Of a stretch of 64,000 nucleotides of DNA, positions 37,722 to 45,826 are shown piece by piece. How positions within the stretch are numbered: position 1 is the first letter of the stretch; every line of letters starts with the position of its first letter. This stretch comes from Cellulomonas sp. URHD0024 (GTDB lineage Bacteria; Actinomycetota; Actinomycetes; Actinomycetales; Cellulomonadaceae). The stretch is taken from positions 62,001 to 126,000 of the forward strand of contig NZ_AUEW01000012.1 of NCBI RefSeq assembly GCF_000426185.1, written 5' to 3'. The notes under the pieces were generated by a model, which did no database searches, had not been told where the DNA came from, and saw nothing but the letters and a program-made list of their open reading frames with translations. A program made the translations under genes and the position numbers.

Positions 37722-39518
37722 TCAGCCGTTGCCCTGCTGCTGGCTCTGGAACCACTTCCACAGCTCGTCAGGGCTCATGCCGCCCGGGAGGCCGTTGGCG
37801 CCACCCTGGTCGGAGCCGTTGCCCTGGCCGAGGTCGGGGGCCTGCTGGCTTCCGTCGCCACCGTTGTCGCTGCCGCCGTTGTCGCTGCCGCCGTTGTCGC
37901 TGCCGCCGTTGTCGTTGCTGCCGCCGTTCGAGGACGCCGCGGACTCGGGGCGGACCGCGAGCGTGACGTCGATGTCCGACGACTTGCCGTCGCGGACGAC
38001 CGTCAGCGTGACCTTGGTGTCGGACGGGAGCGCCCGGACGTAGGCGGTGAGGGACTCCGCACCGGCGACGGCCTTGCCGTCGATGGCGACGATCGCGTCC
38101 TTCGCCTTGATGCCGCCCTTCGCGGCGGGCGAGCCGTCGCTGACCGAGTCGACGACCGCACCGCGGCGGGTCACGTCGTCAGCGGTCGCGGTGCCGTCCG
38201 AGAGGGACACGCCCAGGAAGGCGTGCTCGGCCGTGCCGTCCTCGACGAGCTGTGCGGCGATGTTCTTCACCAGGTCGACCGGGATGGCGAAGCCGAGCCC
38301 GATCGAGCCGGACTGCTGCGACAGCGTGGCGATCGAGGAGTTGATCCCGATCACGCGGCCGGAGGCGTCGAACAGCGGGCCACCGGAGTTGCCCGGGTTC
38401 ACCGCGGCGTCCACCTGGATGGCGTTGGTGACGGTCGCGTCGCCGCCGTTCTCGCCCGACGTGGAGACCGGACGGTCGACCGCGGACACGATGCCCGTCG
38501 TGACGGTGCTCGCCAGGCCGAGCGGGTTGCCCACGGCCATGACCGGCTGGCCGACGACGACCTTCGAGGAGCTGCCGAACGCGGCAGCCTTCAGGTCCTT
38601 CGGCGGGTCGGTGAGCTTGATGACCGCGAGGTCGGTGGTCGGGTCGGTGCCGACGACGGTGGCCTTGAAGATGCGGCCGTCGCTGAGCGTGACGGAGATG
38701 CTGTCCTTGTCGGCGTCGCCGACGACGTGGTTGTTGGTCACGATGTGGCCGGTGTCGTCGACGATCACGCCGGAGCCCTCGGCGCCGCTGCTGCCGCCGT
38801 TCAAGGTCACCGAGATGGCGACGACCGAGGCCTGCACGGCCTTGGAGACCGCCTCCCAGTCGGGGTTGTCGTTCGAGGAGCCGGAGACCGGGACGGCGTT
38901 GTTGTTGTCCGCGCCGATCGTCGCGAGCGAGGCCGGACGGCCGACCGAGCCCGAGGCGTCGTCGTCCGAGAGGGAGTGCACGACGCCGCCGGTCGCGACG
39001 GCCGCGACGATCGCGGCGGCAGCGGCCGCGGACGTGATCGGGATCCACGTGCGCCGCTTGCGCGGTGCCGGGGCCGTCGGCGGGAGCTGCTGCTGACCGG
39101 CAGGCACCTGCAGCGGCACCTGGTAGGGCGCCGACTGGTGGGCGATCGGCTGCTGCACCAGCGCCGGGTCCTGCATCGAGGCGCGCTGCGCGGCGTCCCA
39201 CTGGGCCCGACGGACGGCCTCGGCCTGGGCGGCGAGCGCCGCCTGCTGGGCGGCGGCTGCCTGGGCGGCGTCGTACGCGGCGCGCTGGTCGGCCGGGGCG
39301 GCCGGGTGCGGCGGGGTGAACGGGTTGGTGGGGTGCGCCGCGGGGGCGACCGGCAGCGGCTGCGTCGCCTGGACGGGCGGAAGCGGCTGGGTCGAGGCGA
39401 CGACGGGCTGCGTCGAGGCGACGACGGGCTGGCTCGGCGCGACGGGCGTGATCGGCTCGGTCGGGTTCTCAGCGTGCAGGTCGCCGGCGTCGGCGCCGTG
39501 CTCGGGGGTGCTGGTCAT
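37722..39518 (-). CDS. HtrA/DegP-type S1C serine protease with PDZ domain
   Basis: A 598-residue membrane-anchored protease. N-terminal about 155 residues are Pro/Gln/Ala/Thr-rich and cytosolic, one transmembrane helix follows RKRRTWIPITSAAAAAAIV, then the trypsin-like domain with H264 (NNHVV), D296 (TTDLAVIKL) and S378 (NPGNSGGPL), a PDZ domain (about 455-540), and a Gly/Asn/Ser/Asp tail with a repeated GGSDN unit. Catalytic domain would face outside. AAGGAGG precedes the ATG. It lies behind menD but a hairpin at 39610 separates them, and it may have its own promoter in 39519-39609. Confidence 0.93.
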   Translation of the reverse strand: MTSTPEHGADAGDLHAENPTEPITPVAPSQPVVASTQPVVASTQPLPPVQATQPLPVAPAAHPTNPFTPPHPAAPADQRAAYDAAQAAAAQQAALAAQAEAVRRAQWDAAQRASMQDPALVQQPIAHQSAPYQVPLQVPAGQQQLPPTAPAPRKRRTWIPITSAAAAAAIVAAVATGGVVHSLSDDDASGSVGRPASLATIGADNNNAVPVSGSSNDNPDWEAVSKAVQASVVAISVTLNGGSSGAEGSGVIVDDTGHIVTNNHVVGDADKDSISVTLSDGRIFKATVVGTDPTTDLAVIKLTDPPKDLKAAAFGSSSKVVVGQPVMAVGNPLGLASTVTTGIVSAVDRPVSTSGENGGDATVTNAIQVDAAVNPGNSGGPLFDASGRVIGINSSIATLSQQSGSIGLGFAIPVDLVKNIAAQLVEDGTAEHAFLGVSLSDGTATADDVTRRGAVVDSVSDGSPAAKGGIKAKDAIVAIDGKAVAGAESLTAYVRALPSDTKVTLTVVRDGKSSDIDVTLAVRPESAASSNGGSNDNGGSDNGGSDNGGSDNGGDGSQQAPDLGQGNGSDQGGANGLPGGMSPDELWKWFQSQQQGNG

Positions 39519-39609
39519 GTCTGTGGCCTCCTTGGTCGAGTACCACTACACATGCCGGCGCTGGAACCACCCTCTGCAGAACCTGGGAATTGTCTGCGAG
39601 TTTCACATG

Positions 39610-39633
39610 GATCCAGGACCTCAGTCCTGGATC
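39610..39633 (-). terminator. Perfect hairpin around the menD stop codon
   Basis: GATCCAGGAC and GTCCTGGATC form a perfect ten-base stem with a four-base loop (39620-39623) that contains the complement of the menD TGA. No T-run follows. It could end or attenuate the menC-menD transcript before htrA. Confidence 0.55.
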
Positions 39634-41435
39634 GCGTGCGCCACGGCCGCGGCAACCTCCGAGGCCAGACGCTCGCCGAGGGCTCGTCGACCGTTCCGGT
39701 CGACACGCACCTCGACCACGCTGAGGCCCGGTCCGGGTGCGGCGAGGGCGGGCAGGAGGCCGTCGACGTCGACGACCCGGGTGTGCCGGACGCCGTAGCC
39801 CGCGCAGAGGGCCGCGATGTCGGCACCGTGCGGGGTCGCGAACACCCGCTCGAACACGTCCGACCGCTCGGGCTCACCCGGTTCCAGCGTCGCGAAGATC
39901 GAACCGCCGTCGTCGTTGGCGACGACGAGCTGCAGGTGCGCCCCCTGCTCGAGCGGTCCTCGAAGCAGCCCGCCGACGTCGTGCAGGAACGTCAGGTCGC
40001 CGAGGAGCGCGCGGACGCGGCGGTCCGGCAGGCCGAGGGCGACGCCGACCGCGGTGCTGATGGTGCCGTCGATCCCGGCGAGGCCGCGGTTGGCGACGAC
40101 GACGGGCGGTGCCGACCAGCGCGCCACCAGGTCGAGGTCGCGCACCGGGTTCGACGAGCCGACCACGAGGACGTCGTCGGGCGCGCTGACCTCGGCGACC
40201 GCACGCGCGAGCGCGGGACCGGTGACCCGGGTGCCGCTGCGGGACCGCCGGCCCTCGTCCGCGCCGTCGAGCACGCCGTCGACGGCACCACCGGCGGCCT
40301 TGTCGGCGGCCTGCCACACCTCGAGCCAGCCCTCCGGGGCCCGCATCCGCCCGTTGCGCATCCGCGCGGGCGCGTCGAGCAGCACCTCGCTCGCGTTGCG
40401 GCTGGCGTCCGGCCAGTCGACGCCCCGCGTCCCGATGACGACGACCTCGACGTCGGCGCGCCCGAGCAGCCGCTGCACCGGCCGGGACAGGGTCGGGCGC
40501 CCGAGCACGATCGCCCGCCGCACGGAGCCACCGAGCACGGGGTGCGCGAGGAGGTGCACGTAGGTCGCGATCGCGTTGGGGCCGCCTCGCGCACCCGACG
40601 ACGGTTCGGCGAGCAACGGCCAGCCGTTCGCCTCGGCAAGCCGGCGCGCCAGCGGTCCGGCCTCGTCACCGGCCACGACGACCGTCGGCGCACCACCGCG
40701 CCGGCCGCCGGCGGTCGGTTCCGCAGCCGGCGTCACGGCGAGGACGGGGCGAGGCTGCACGTGGGTCAGCCCGACGGCGGACGGCTCCGGCCACGGTCCG
40801 GGTCCGGGCACGAGGGGCTCGCGGAACGCGAGGTTCAGGTGCACGGGGCCGGGGTCGCCGGTGCGCGCACCCGTCGCGGCCGCGAGCGCGCGCGCGACCG
40901 TCCGGCGCAGGTCACGGGCCTCCTCGGGCCGCCCGTCGGGCGCAGGCAGGTCGAGACCGAGCCGGACGGCGCTACCGAACAGGCCGACCTGCACGGTGGT
41001 CTGGTTCGCACCCGTGCCCCGCAGCTCATGCGGGCGGTCGGCGGTGAGCACGACCAGCGGCAGGCCGCTGTGGTGCGCCTCGAGGACCGCCGGGTGCAGG
41101 TTGGCGGCGGCGGTCCCCGAGGTCGTGACCACCGCGACCGGACGCGGCGGGACAGGTCCGCCGTCGATCCCGACCGCCGACGCGCGGACGAGCCCGAGGG
41201 CGACGAACGCCGCGGACCGCTCGTCGATGCGCACGTGCAGCCGCAGCGCCGGCGCCCCCGCGGGTCGGTCCGCCCGCGCGGCATCCGCCAGCGCGTACGC
41301 CAGGGGTGCGCTCCGGGAACCCGGCGCGAGCACCACGTCCTCGACACCGAGAGCCGCGAGCGCCTGGACGAGGACACGGGCCGCAGATGTCGCGGGATCA
41401 GCCCCGGCGCCCGTCGTCGTCACGCCTGCCATCAT
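39621..41435 (-). CDS. menD: SEPHCHC synthase MenD
   Basis: A 604-residue thiamine-diphosphate enzyme. The N-terminal domain has EDVVLAPGSRSAPLAYAL, the middle LVVLTADRPHELRGTGANQT, and the C-terminal ThDP site ANRGLAGIDGTISTAVGVALG plus LLGDLTFLHDVGGLL. It condenses isochorismate with 2-oxoglutarate, second step of menaquinone synthesis. Two ATGs start in a row (41435 and 41432); the first overlaps the menC stop as ATGA and is preferred. Cotranscribed with menC; hairpin at the end. Confidence 0.94.
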   Translation of the reverse strand: MMAGVTTTGAGADPATSAARVLVQALAALGVEDVVLAPGSRSAPLAYALADAARADRPAGAPALRLHVRIDERSAAFVALGLVRASAVGIDGGPVPPRPVAVVTTSGTAAANLHPAVLEAHHSGLPLVVLTADRPHELRGTGANQTTVQVGLFGSAVRLGLDLPAPDGRPEEARDLRRTVARALAAATGARTGDPGPVHLNLAFREPLVPGPGPWPEPSAVGLTHVQPRPVLAVTPAAEPTAGGRRGGAPTVVVAGDEAGPLARRLAEANGWPLLAEPSSGARGGPNAIATYVHLLAHPVLGGSVRRAIVLGRPTLSRPVQRLLGRADVEVVVIGTRGVDWPDASRNASEVLLDAPARMRNGRMRAPEGWLEVWQAADKAAGGAVDGVLDGADEGRRSRSGTRVTGPALARAVAEVSAPDDVLVVGSSNPVRDLDLVARWSAPPVVVANRGLAGIDGTISTAVGVALGLPDRRVRALLGDLTFLHDVGGLLRGPLEQGAHLQLVVANDDGGSIFATLEPGEPERSDVFERVFATPHGADIAALCAGYGVRHTRVVDVDGLLPALAAPGPGLSVVEVRVDRNGRRALGERLASEVAAAVAHAIQD

Positions 41436-42382
41436 GCCCGAGCCTCGACGGCCGCGATGCGTCGGCGCCACCGGTCGGCCAGGTCCGGCGCCGCGGCGGA
41501 GCGCGTCAGCGACGCGCTGTCCGGCGCGGGTCGACGGACCGCGATCGCACCGTCCTGCGGGAGGAGCGGTTCCGCGACGAGGTCGACCGCGAGCAGCTGC
41601 GCGGTCGCGAGCCCGCAGGCGTACGGCAGCTCGGGCAGGGCGGCGGCGAGCGCGATCCCGGCCGCCAGCCCGATCGACGACTCCAGGGCGCTCGACACGA
41701 CCACGGGCAGCCGGATCGCCTCGGCGAGCTCCAGGCACGCACGGACGCCCCCCAGCGGCTGCACCTTGAGCACGACCACGTCCGCGGCCTGCGCCCGTGC
41801 CACCGCCAGCGGGTCCTGGGCGCGGCGGATGGACTCGTCTGCGGCGAGCGGCACATGGCTGCGTCGGCGCAGGGCCGCCAGGTCGTCGACCGTCGGCACG
41901 GGCTGCTCGGCGTACTCGAGCCCCCCCGCAGCGCGGTCGAGCACCCTCAGCCGTGCCACGGCTGTGTCGACGTCCCACGCGGCATTGGCGTCGACGCGGA
42001 TCGCGCCGGACGGGCCGAGGGCGTCGCGGACCGCTTCCAGGCGAGCGATCTCGTCGGCGATCGACTGCCCGGGCTCGGCGACCTTGACCTTGGCGGTCCG
42101 GCATCCGCCCGATTCCCCCACCAACCGGTGCGCGGTGGCAGCGTCGACCGCCGGGATGGTCACGTTCACCGGGATGCGGTCACGGACGGGCGCCGGCCAC
42201 CCCTCGTCGGCGGCCTCGCGGGCCGCGCGCCACCACGCCAGCGACTCCTGCGCGTCGTAGTCCCAGAACGGGCTGAACTCGCCCCAGCCCGCGTCCCCGC
42301 GGACGAGGACGCCGTCGCGGACCGTCAGCCCACGGAACCTGGTCCGCAGCGGTACGGCCCAGACGTGCAGGTCAGCGGGCAT
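41432..42382 (-). CDS. menC: o-Succinylbenzoate synthase MenC
   Basis: A 316-residue enolase-superfamily enzyme. Expected residues are present: the catalytic lysine in KVKVAEPG, metal ligands in VDANAAWD, EYAEQPV and AADES, and the second lysine in VLKVQPLGG. It dehydrates SHCHC to o-succinylbenzoate. It precedes menD with ATGA-type coupling. Nine bases upstream on the same strand ends a TetR gene, so the men pair might be read from the SMR/TetR transcript or its own promoter. Confidence 0.92.
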   Translation of the reverse strand: MPADLHVWAVPLRTRFRGLTVRDGVLVRGDAGWGEFSPFWDYDAQESLAWWRAAREAADEGWPAPVRDRIPVNVTIPAVDAATAHRLVGESGGCRTAKVKVAEPGQSIADEIARLEAVRDALGPSGAIRVDANAAWDVDTAVARLRVLDRAAGGLEYAEQPVPTVDDLAALRRRSHVPLAADESIRRAQDPLAVARAQAADVVVLKVQPLGGVRACLELAEAIRLPVVVSSALESSIGLAAGIALAAALPELPYACGLATAQLLAVDLVAEPLLPQDGAIAVRRPAPDSASLTRSAAAPDLADRWRRRIAAVEARA

Positions 42383-42391
42383 GCCACAACC

Positions 42392-42994
42392 CTACGACCG
42401 TCCGTCGGCGGGAGACCTCCAGGCCGCGACGAGCAGGGCCTGGGCCGTCGGCCGGATCGGTCGGTTCTCCGTCAGGGCGCTCACCACGGCGCCGTCGACG
42501 ATCGCGATCGTCACGGGAGCGCTCGTCGGGGCACCGACGAGGGACACCAACCGCTCGACGGCGTCGTCGACGGACGAACGGCCCGCCGCGAACGCGCGGG
42601 CCAGTGCGGCATCTCGGCCACCACCCAGAAGGTGCTCGTAGTGGCTGCGCACCTCGCCGTCGTCGCCTGCCGGCAGGACGGCGTCGGCGACGAGGGTCGC
42701 CGCCGCATGCGGGTCCTGCGAGACACGTTGACCGTCGTACCGGGCGGATCGTGCGTGTGCCGCCCACGCCTGCGCCAGGGCAGCGCCCGCCGCCTCCGCG
42801 AGCTCGTCGAGACTCCCGAAGTAGTAGGTCGTGGCGGAGACCGAGGCCCCGGCCTCCTGTGCGACCCGGCGGTGCGTCAGCGCACCCGGCCCCTCCCGGA
42901 GCATGAGCGTGGCCGCCGCGCGGGCGAGATCGGCGCGGCGACGCTCGCCCTTGCCGGTGGATCCGACCCTCGGCCGCACGGTCGACGTCGACAT
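42392..42994 (-). CDS. TetR-family transcriptional regulator
   Basis: A 200-residue regulator. The N-terminal helix-turn-helix reads RADLARAAATLMLREG then LTHRRVAQEAGASVSATTYYFGS, typical TetR; the C-terminal half is helical and unassigned. Its ATG overlaps the SMR gene stop (TGATG), so the pump and its presumed repressor share one message, SMR first. A 16-base palindrome in front of the SMR gene is the likely operator. Tetramer or ligand unknown. Interrupts the order menC to menB of the men region. Confidence 0.9.
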   Translation of the reverse strand: MSTSTVRPRVGSTGKGERRRADLARAAATLMLREGPGALTHRRVAQEAGASVSATTYYFGSLDELAEAAGAALAQAWAAHARSARYDGQRVSQDPHAAATLVADAVLPAGDDGEVRSHYEHLLGGGRDAALARAFAAGRSSVDDAVERLVSLVGAPTSAPVTIAIVDGAVVSALTENRPIRPTAQALLVAAWRSPADGRS

Positions 42995-43317
42995 CAGTGG
43001 CCTCCGCCGGAGAGGTTGAGCCCCACCACCCCGGCGACGACGAGGACGAGCGAGACGATCTTCAGCACCGACACCGACTCGCCCAGGAACACGATGGCGA
43101 GGACCGCGGTGAGCGCCGCGCCGATGCCCACCCAGACGCCGTACGCGACACCGACGGGCAGCGACTTGAGCGCCCACGCCAGGCCGCCCATCGACGCGAC
43201 GAGCATGACGACGAAGAGCACGCTCGGCCAGAGCTTGGTGAAGCCGTCGGACGCCTTGAGGCTCAGCGCCCAGCCGGCCTCCAGCGTGCCGGACAGGATG
43301 AGGACGACCCACGCCAT
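42994..43317 (-). CDS. Small multidrug resistance (SMR) family transporter
   Basis: A 107-residue protein with four membrane helices. The opening WVVLILSGTLEAGWALSLKAS has the invariant membrane-embedded glutamate (residue 13), and YGVWVGIGAALTAV is the second family marker. The SLKASDGFT phrase and GTLEAGWAL pattern resemble SugE/Gdx guanidinium exporters more than EmrE, but this is a subtle distinction. Functions as a dual-topology dimer. Start at the internal ATG of MAWVVLIL; the frame is open upstream to 43371. Confidence 0.9.
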   Translation of the reverse strand: MAWVVLILSGTLEAGWALSLKASDGFTKLWPSVLFVVMLVASMGGLAWALKSLPVGVAYGVWVGIGAALTAVLAIVFLGESVSVLKIVSLVLVVAGVVGLNLSGGGH

Positions 43318-43410
43318 AGAGATGCACCCCCGTGCAGTGCTGCCCGGACGATCCACGGGCCGCTCGAGCATGTGCGCCGGGTGGCAGTGTCCGCCGTCAC
43401 GCGCACGTTC

Positions 43411-43426
43411 TGGTACAAGTGTACCA
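43411..43426. promoter_or_regulatory. Palindrome, candidate TetR operator
   Basis: TGGTACAAGTGTACCA: TGGTAC and GTACCA arms with a four-base centre, 94 bases upstream of the SMR start and 20 bases before the menB start. It is the only AT-rich block in this gap. The adjacent TetR regulator is the natural binder, repressing SMR-tetR; it also lies where it could affect menB. Confidence 0.55.
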
Positions 43427-43445
43427 AAAGGTTAGGGTGGGTGCC

Positions 43446-44387
43446 GTGAACCTTCCGGCAGCCGTCAGCGACACCTTCGACCCCACGCGGTGGCGGACGG
43501 TCCACGGATTCGAGGACCTCACCGACCTCACGTACCACCGCGGCGTGGCGCGAGCAGAGGGCGCCGAGTCCGACCTCCCCGTCGTCCGCATCGCCTTCGA
43601 CCGTCCCGAGGTCCGCAACGCCTTCCGGCCGCACACCGTCGACGAGCTGTACCGGGTGCTCGACCACGCGCGCACCACCTCGACGGTCGGCACCGTGCTC
43701 CTGACCGGGAACGGACCGGCGCCGAAGGACGGCGTCTGGGCGTTCTGCTCGGGGGGTGACCAGCGCATCCGTGGGCGTGACGGCTACCGGTACGCCGAGG
43801 GCGAGACCGCCGAGGGCATCGACCCGGCACGGGCCGGGAGGCTGCACATCCTCGAGGTCCAGCGGCTCATCCGCACAATGCCCAAGGTCGTGGTCGCGCT
43901 GGTCAACGGCTGGGCGGCCGGTGGGGGCCACTCGCTGCACGTCGTCGCCGACCTGACGATCGCCAGTCGCGAGCACGCACGGTTCATGCAGACCGACGCG
44001 AACGTCGGCTCGTTCGACGGTGGCTACGGCTCCGCGCTGCTGGCCAAGCAGGTCGGGCAGAAGCGGGCGAGGGAGATCTTCTTCCTGGCCCGCGAGTACT
44101 CGGCGGACCAGGCCCTCGCGTGGGGCGCGGTCAACGACGTCGTGGCGCACGCAGACCTCGAGGAGGCCGGGCTCGAGTACGCGCGGATCGTCGCGACCAA
44201 GTCGCCGCAGGCCATCCGGATGCTGAAGTTCGCGTTCAACCTCGCCGACGACGGCCTGGCCGGCCAGCAGGTGTTCGCCGGCGAGGCGACGCGGCTGGCC
44301 TACATGACGGACGAAGCCGTCGAGGGACGCGACGCGTTCCTGCAGCGCCGCGAGCCCGACTGGTCGGGCTTCCCGTACGCCTACTGA
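43446..44387 (+). CDS. menB: 1,4-Dihydroxy-2-naphthoyl-CoA synthase
   Basis: A 313-residue crotonase-family enzyme. Landmarks: FCSGGDQRIRG, VNGWAAGGGHSLHVVADLTIAS (oxyanion hole glycines), and the MenB-specific DANVGSFDGGYGSALLAKQVG followed by REIFFLAREY. Ending DWSGFPYAY is the typical MenB C-terminus. It cyclises o-succinylbenzoyl-CoA. GTG at 43446 is chosen since it follows an AGGGTGGG site and gives the family N-terminus. Divergent from the SMR/TetR pair. Confidence 0.95.
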   Translation: MNLPAAVSDTFDPTRWRTVHGFEDLTDLTYHRGVARAEGAESDLPVVRIAFDRPEVRNAFRPHTVDELYRVLDHARTTSTVGTVLLTGNGPAPKDGVWAFCSGGDQRIRGRDGYRYAEGETAEGIDPARAGRLHILEVQRLIRTMPKVVVALVNGWAAGGGHSLHVVADLTIASREHARFMQTDANVGSFDGGYGSALLAKQVGQKRAREIFFLAREYSADQALAWGAVNDVVAHADLEEAGLEYARIVATKSPQAIRMLKFAFNLADDGLAGQQVFAGEATRLAYMTDEAVEGRDAFLQRREPDWSGFPYAY

Positions 44388-44423
44388 CCGGTCCGGCCGG
44401 CCGGCCGGCCTGGCGACCGGGGT

Positions 44424-44582
44424 TCACCGACCGCCGACCGCCCAGCCTGCGAGGTCGACCACGGCGCCGACGACGCCCGCCGCGGCGACGAGCAGCGCGA
44501 CCAGGACGACACCCGACACGACGACGGCGACCATCGACCGGACGTCGTGCTCGCGGCTCTGGGAGTGCGTGAGATCTGCCAT
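44424..44582 (-). CDS. Small single-helix membrane protein
   Basis: A 52-residue frame: about 17 hydrophilic residues (MADLTHSQSREHDVRS) followed by a long hydrophobic helix VVVSGVVLVALLVAAAGVVGA and a short tail. A GGGG-rich purine run stands before the ATG (rather than at the upstream 44618 start). Not recognised as a known family. It is convergent with menB; the 36-base gap contains CCGG repeated four times. Coding is plausible, not certain. Confidence 0.5.
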   Translation of the reverse strand: MADLTHSQSREHDVRSMVAVVVSGVVLVALLVAAAGVVGAVVDLAGWAVGGR

Positions 44583-44679
44583 GCCCCCAGGCTCGCCGGG
44601 CACACCCCCCGCACGCATCGGCCCACGGTCGCGTGCCTGAGGCGGCGCGTCATCCCTGCGACGGACTCCGCCGACGAAG

Positions 44680-45747
44680 TCAGCCGACGGTGAGGGATCC
44701 CGAGCCCTTGGGCACCAGCTCGACCCACGTGTTGCCCGGCGCCAGGTAGGCGGGCGTGCCGTCGGCCGCGAAGAGACGCATCGACGCGTCCTGGGAGTCC
44801 TTCTTCCAGGTCACCGGCACCACCTTGCCGCCCGTCGCGACGACGCCCTCGCCCGATCCGACGAGCGAATAGGTCGGCACGGACGCGTGGTTCTGCGCGT
44901 GGTACTTGGTGGGCGGGTGGGCAGCCGTGATCGAGACGACGTTCACGGCGGAAAGTCGGGCTCCCCCACGGGCGACGGAGGGGGTGGCCCCTTCGGACCG
45001 GAGCCAGGTGTTCGACGCCGCGTTCCACGCCCAGGTGGGGCTGGACGCCGTGGACAGGTGGAAGGAGAGCGTGGTCGCGGGAGTGCCGCGGAGGACCGCC
45101 GTCGCCCGGTCGGCGCTGCGCCCGATGAGGAACTGCTCGGCCGGCGGCGCCTGGTGGTCTGCGTCCGCCTGGGCCCAGAACTTGGTCGGGGTGCCGTACA
45201 CGTTGTGCGGCGCCGCCCGGTCCGAGGTCCGGTACATGCCGGGGGCGCCTGCGTCGTGGCTGATCATCTGCACGCCGCTCGCGGCGACGAGCTCGAGGAT
45301 GCCTGGCTGGCCGCCCGAGAACGCGAGCAGCCCGTGCATCGGCGCGAGGATCAGCGGGTCCATCGGACGCACAGATCGGATGGGACCCACCTCGGCAGGC
45401 ACCTGCGAGTGGAACACGGCGACGAACCGGGCCACGTCGAACTCGACGATCGTCTCCCAGACCATGTCGGCCTGCTCCAGGCCCGACTGCGGCCGGGCCG
45501 CCGAGGTGTTCTCGATCTTGACCGCGAGCGACGGCCGAGCGGCAGGGTCTCCGGCGATACCGGTCAGGGGCCAGCGCGGAGTCACCGCAGGGGCGGGCGC
45601 GGCCCCCTTCTCCGACGAGAGCGTCGGTCCTACCGTGACGCTCGTCGGACCGGCAGTCGGCTCGGGATCCGGAGAGCCGCAGGCCACGAGCACCAGCAGC
45701 GCACCGAGCCCCAGGCCGATCGACCCGACACGCGTCCTTGCCCTCAT
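44680..45747 (-). CDS. DUF3048-domain lipoprotein, copy 1
   Basis: A 355-residue protein with a lipoprotein signal (LLVLVACGS, cysteine about residue 23), a Pro/Thr-rich linker, and the DUF3048 (YerB) fold: RWPLTGIAGD, the KIENT phrase, QADMVWETIVEFDVARFVAVFHSQVP, RPMDPLILAPMHGLLAFSGGQ, and ALNVYGTPTKFW-like stretches. Attached outside the membrane, function unknown; YerB-type proteins in Bacillus are lipoproteins of unclear role. ATG preceded by GGGGAG. It is followed at 80 bases by a second copy. Confidence 0.88.
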   Translation of the reverse strand: MRARTRVGSIGLGLGALLVLVACGSPDPEPTAGPTSVTVGPTLSSEKGAAPAPAVTPRWPLTGIAGDPAARPSLAVKIENTSAARPQSGLEQADMVWETIVEFDVARFVAVFHSQVPAEVGPIRSVRPMDPLILAPMHGLLAFSGGQPGILELVAASGVQMISHDAGAPGMYRTSDRAAPHNVYGTPTKFWAQADADHQAPPAEQFLIGRSADRATAVLRGTPATTLSFHLSTASSPTWAWNAASNTWLRSEGATPSVARGGARLSAVNVVSITAAHPPTKYHAQNHASVPTYSLVGSGEGVVATGGKVVPVTWKKDSQDASMRLFAADGTPAYLAPGNTWVELVPKGSGSLTVG

Positions 45748-45826
45748 ACCGACTCCCCTTGTCGTCCCAGACCTCATGCCTCAGGTTCCCACGGGCCGTC
45801 GTTCGGGCGCGGGAGCACAGGCCGGG

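Noticed and set aside
38223..42260. 1,345-codon open frame opposite htrA and menD/menC
   Set aside because: Same reason: antisense, repetitive and without a family match.
42994..43445. Guanidine riboswitch in front of the SMR gene
   Set aside because: The gap has a TetR-type palindrome but no ykkC-like conserved elements that I could recognise.
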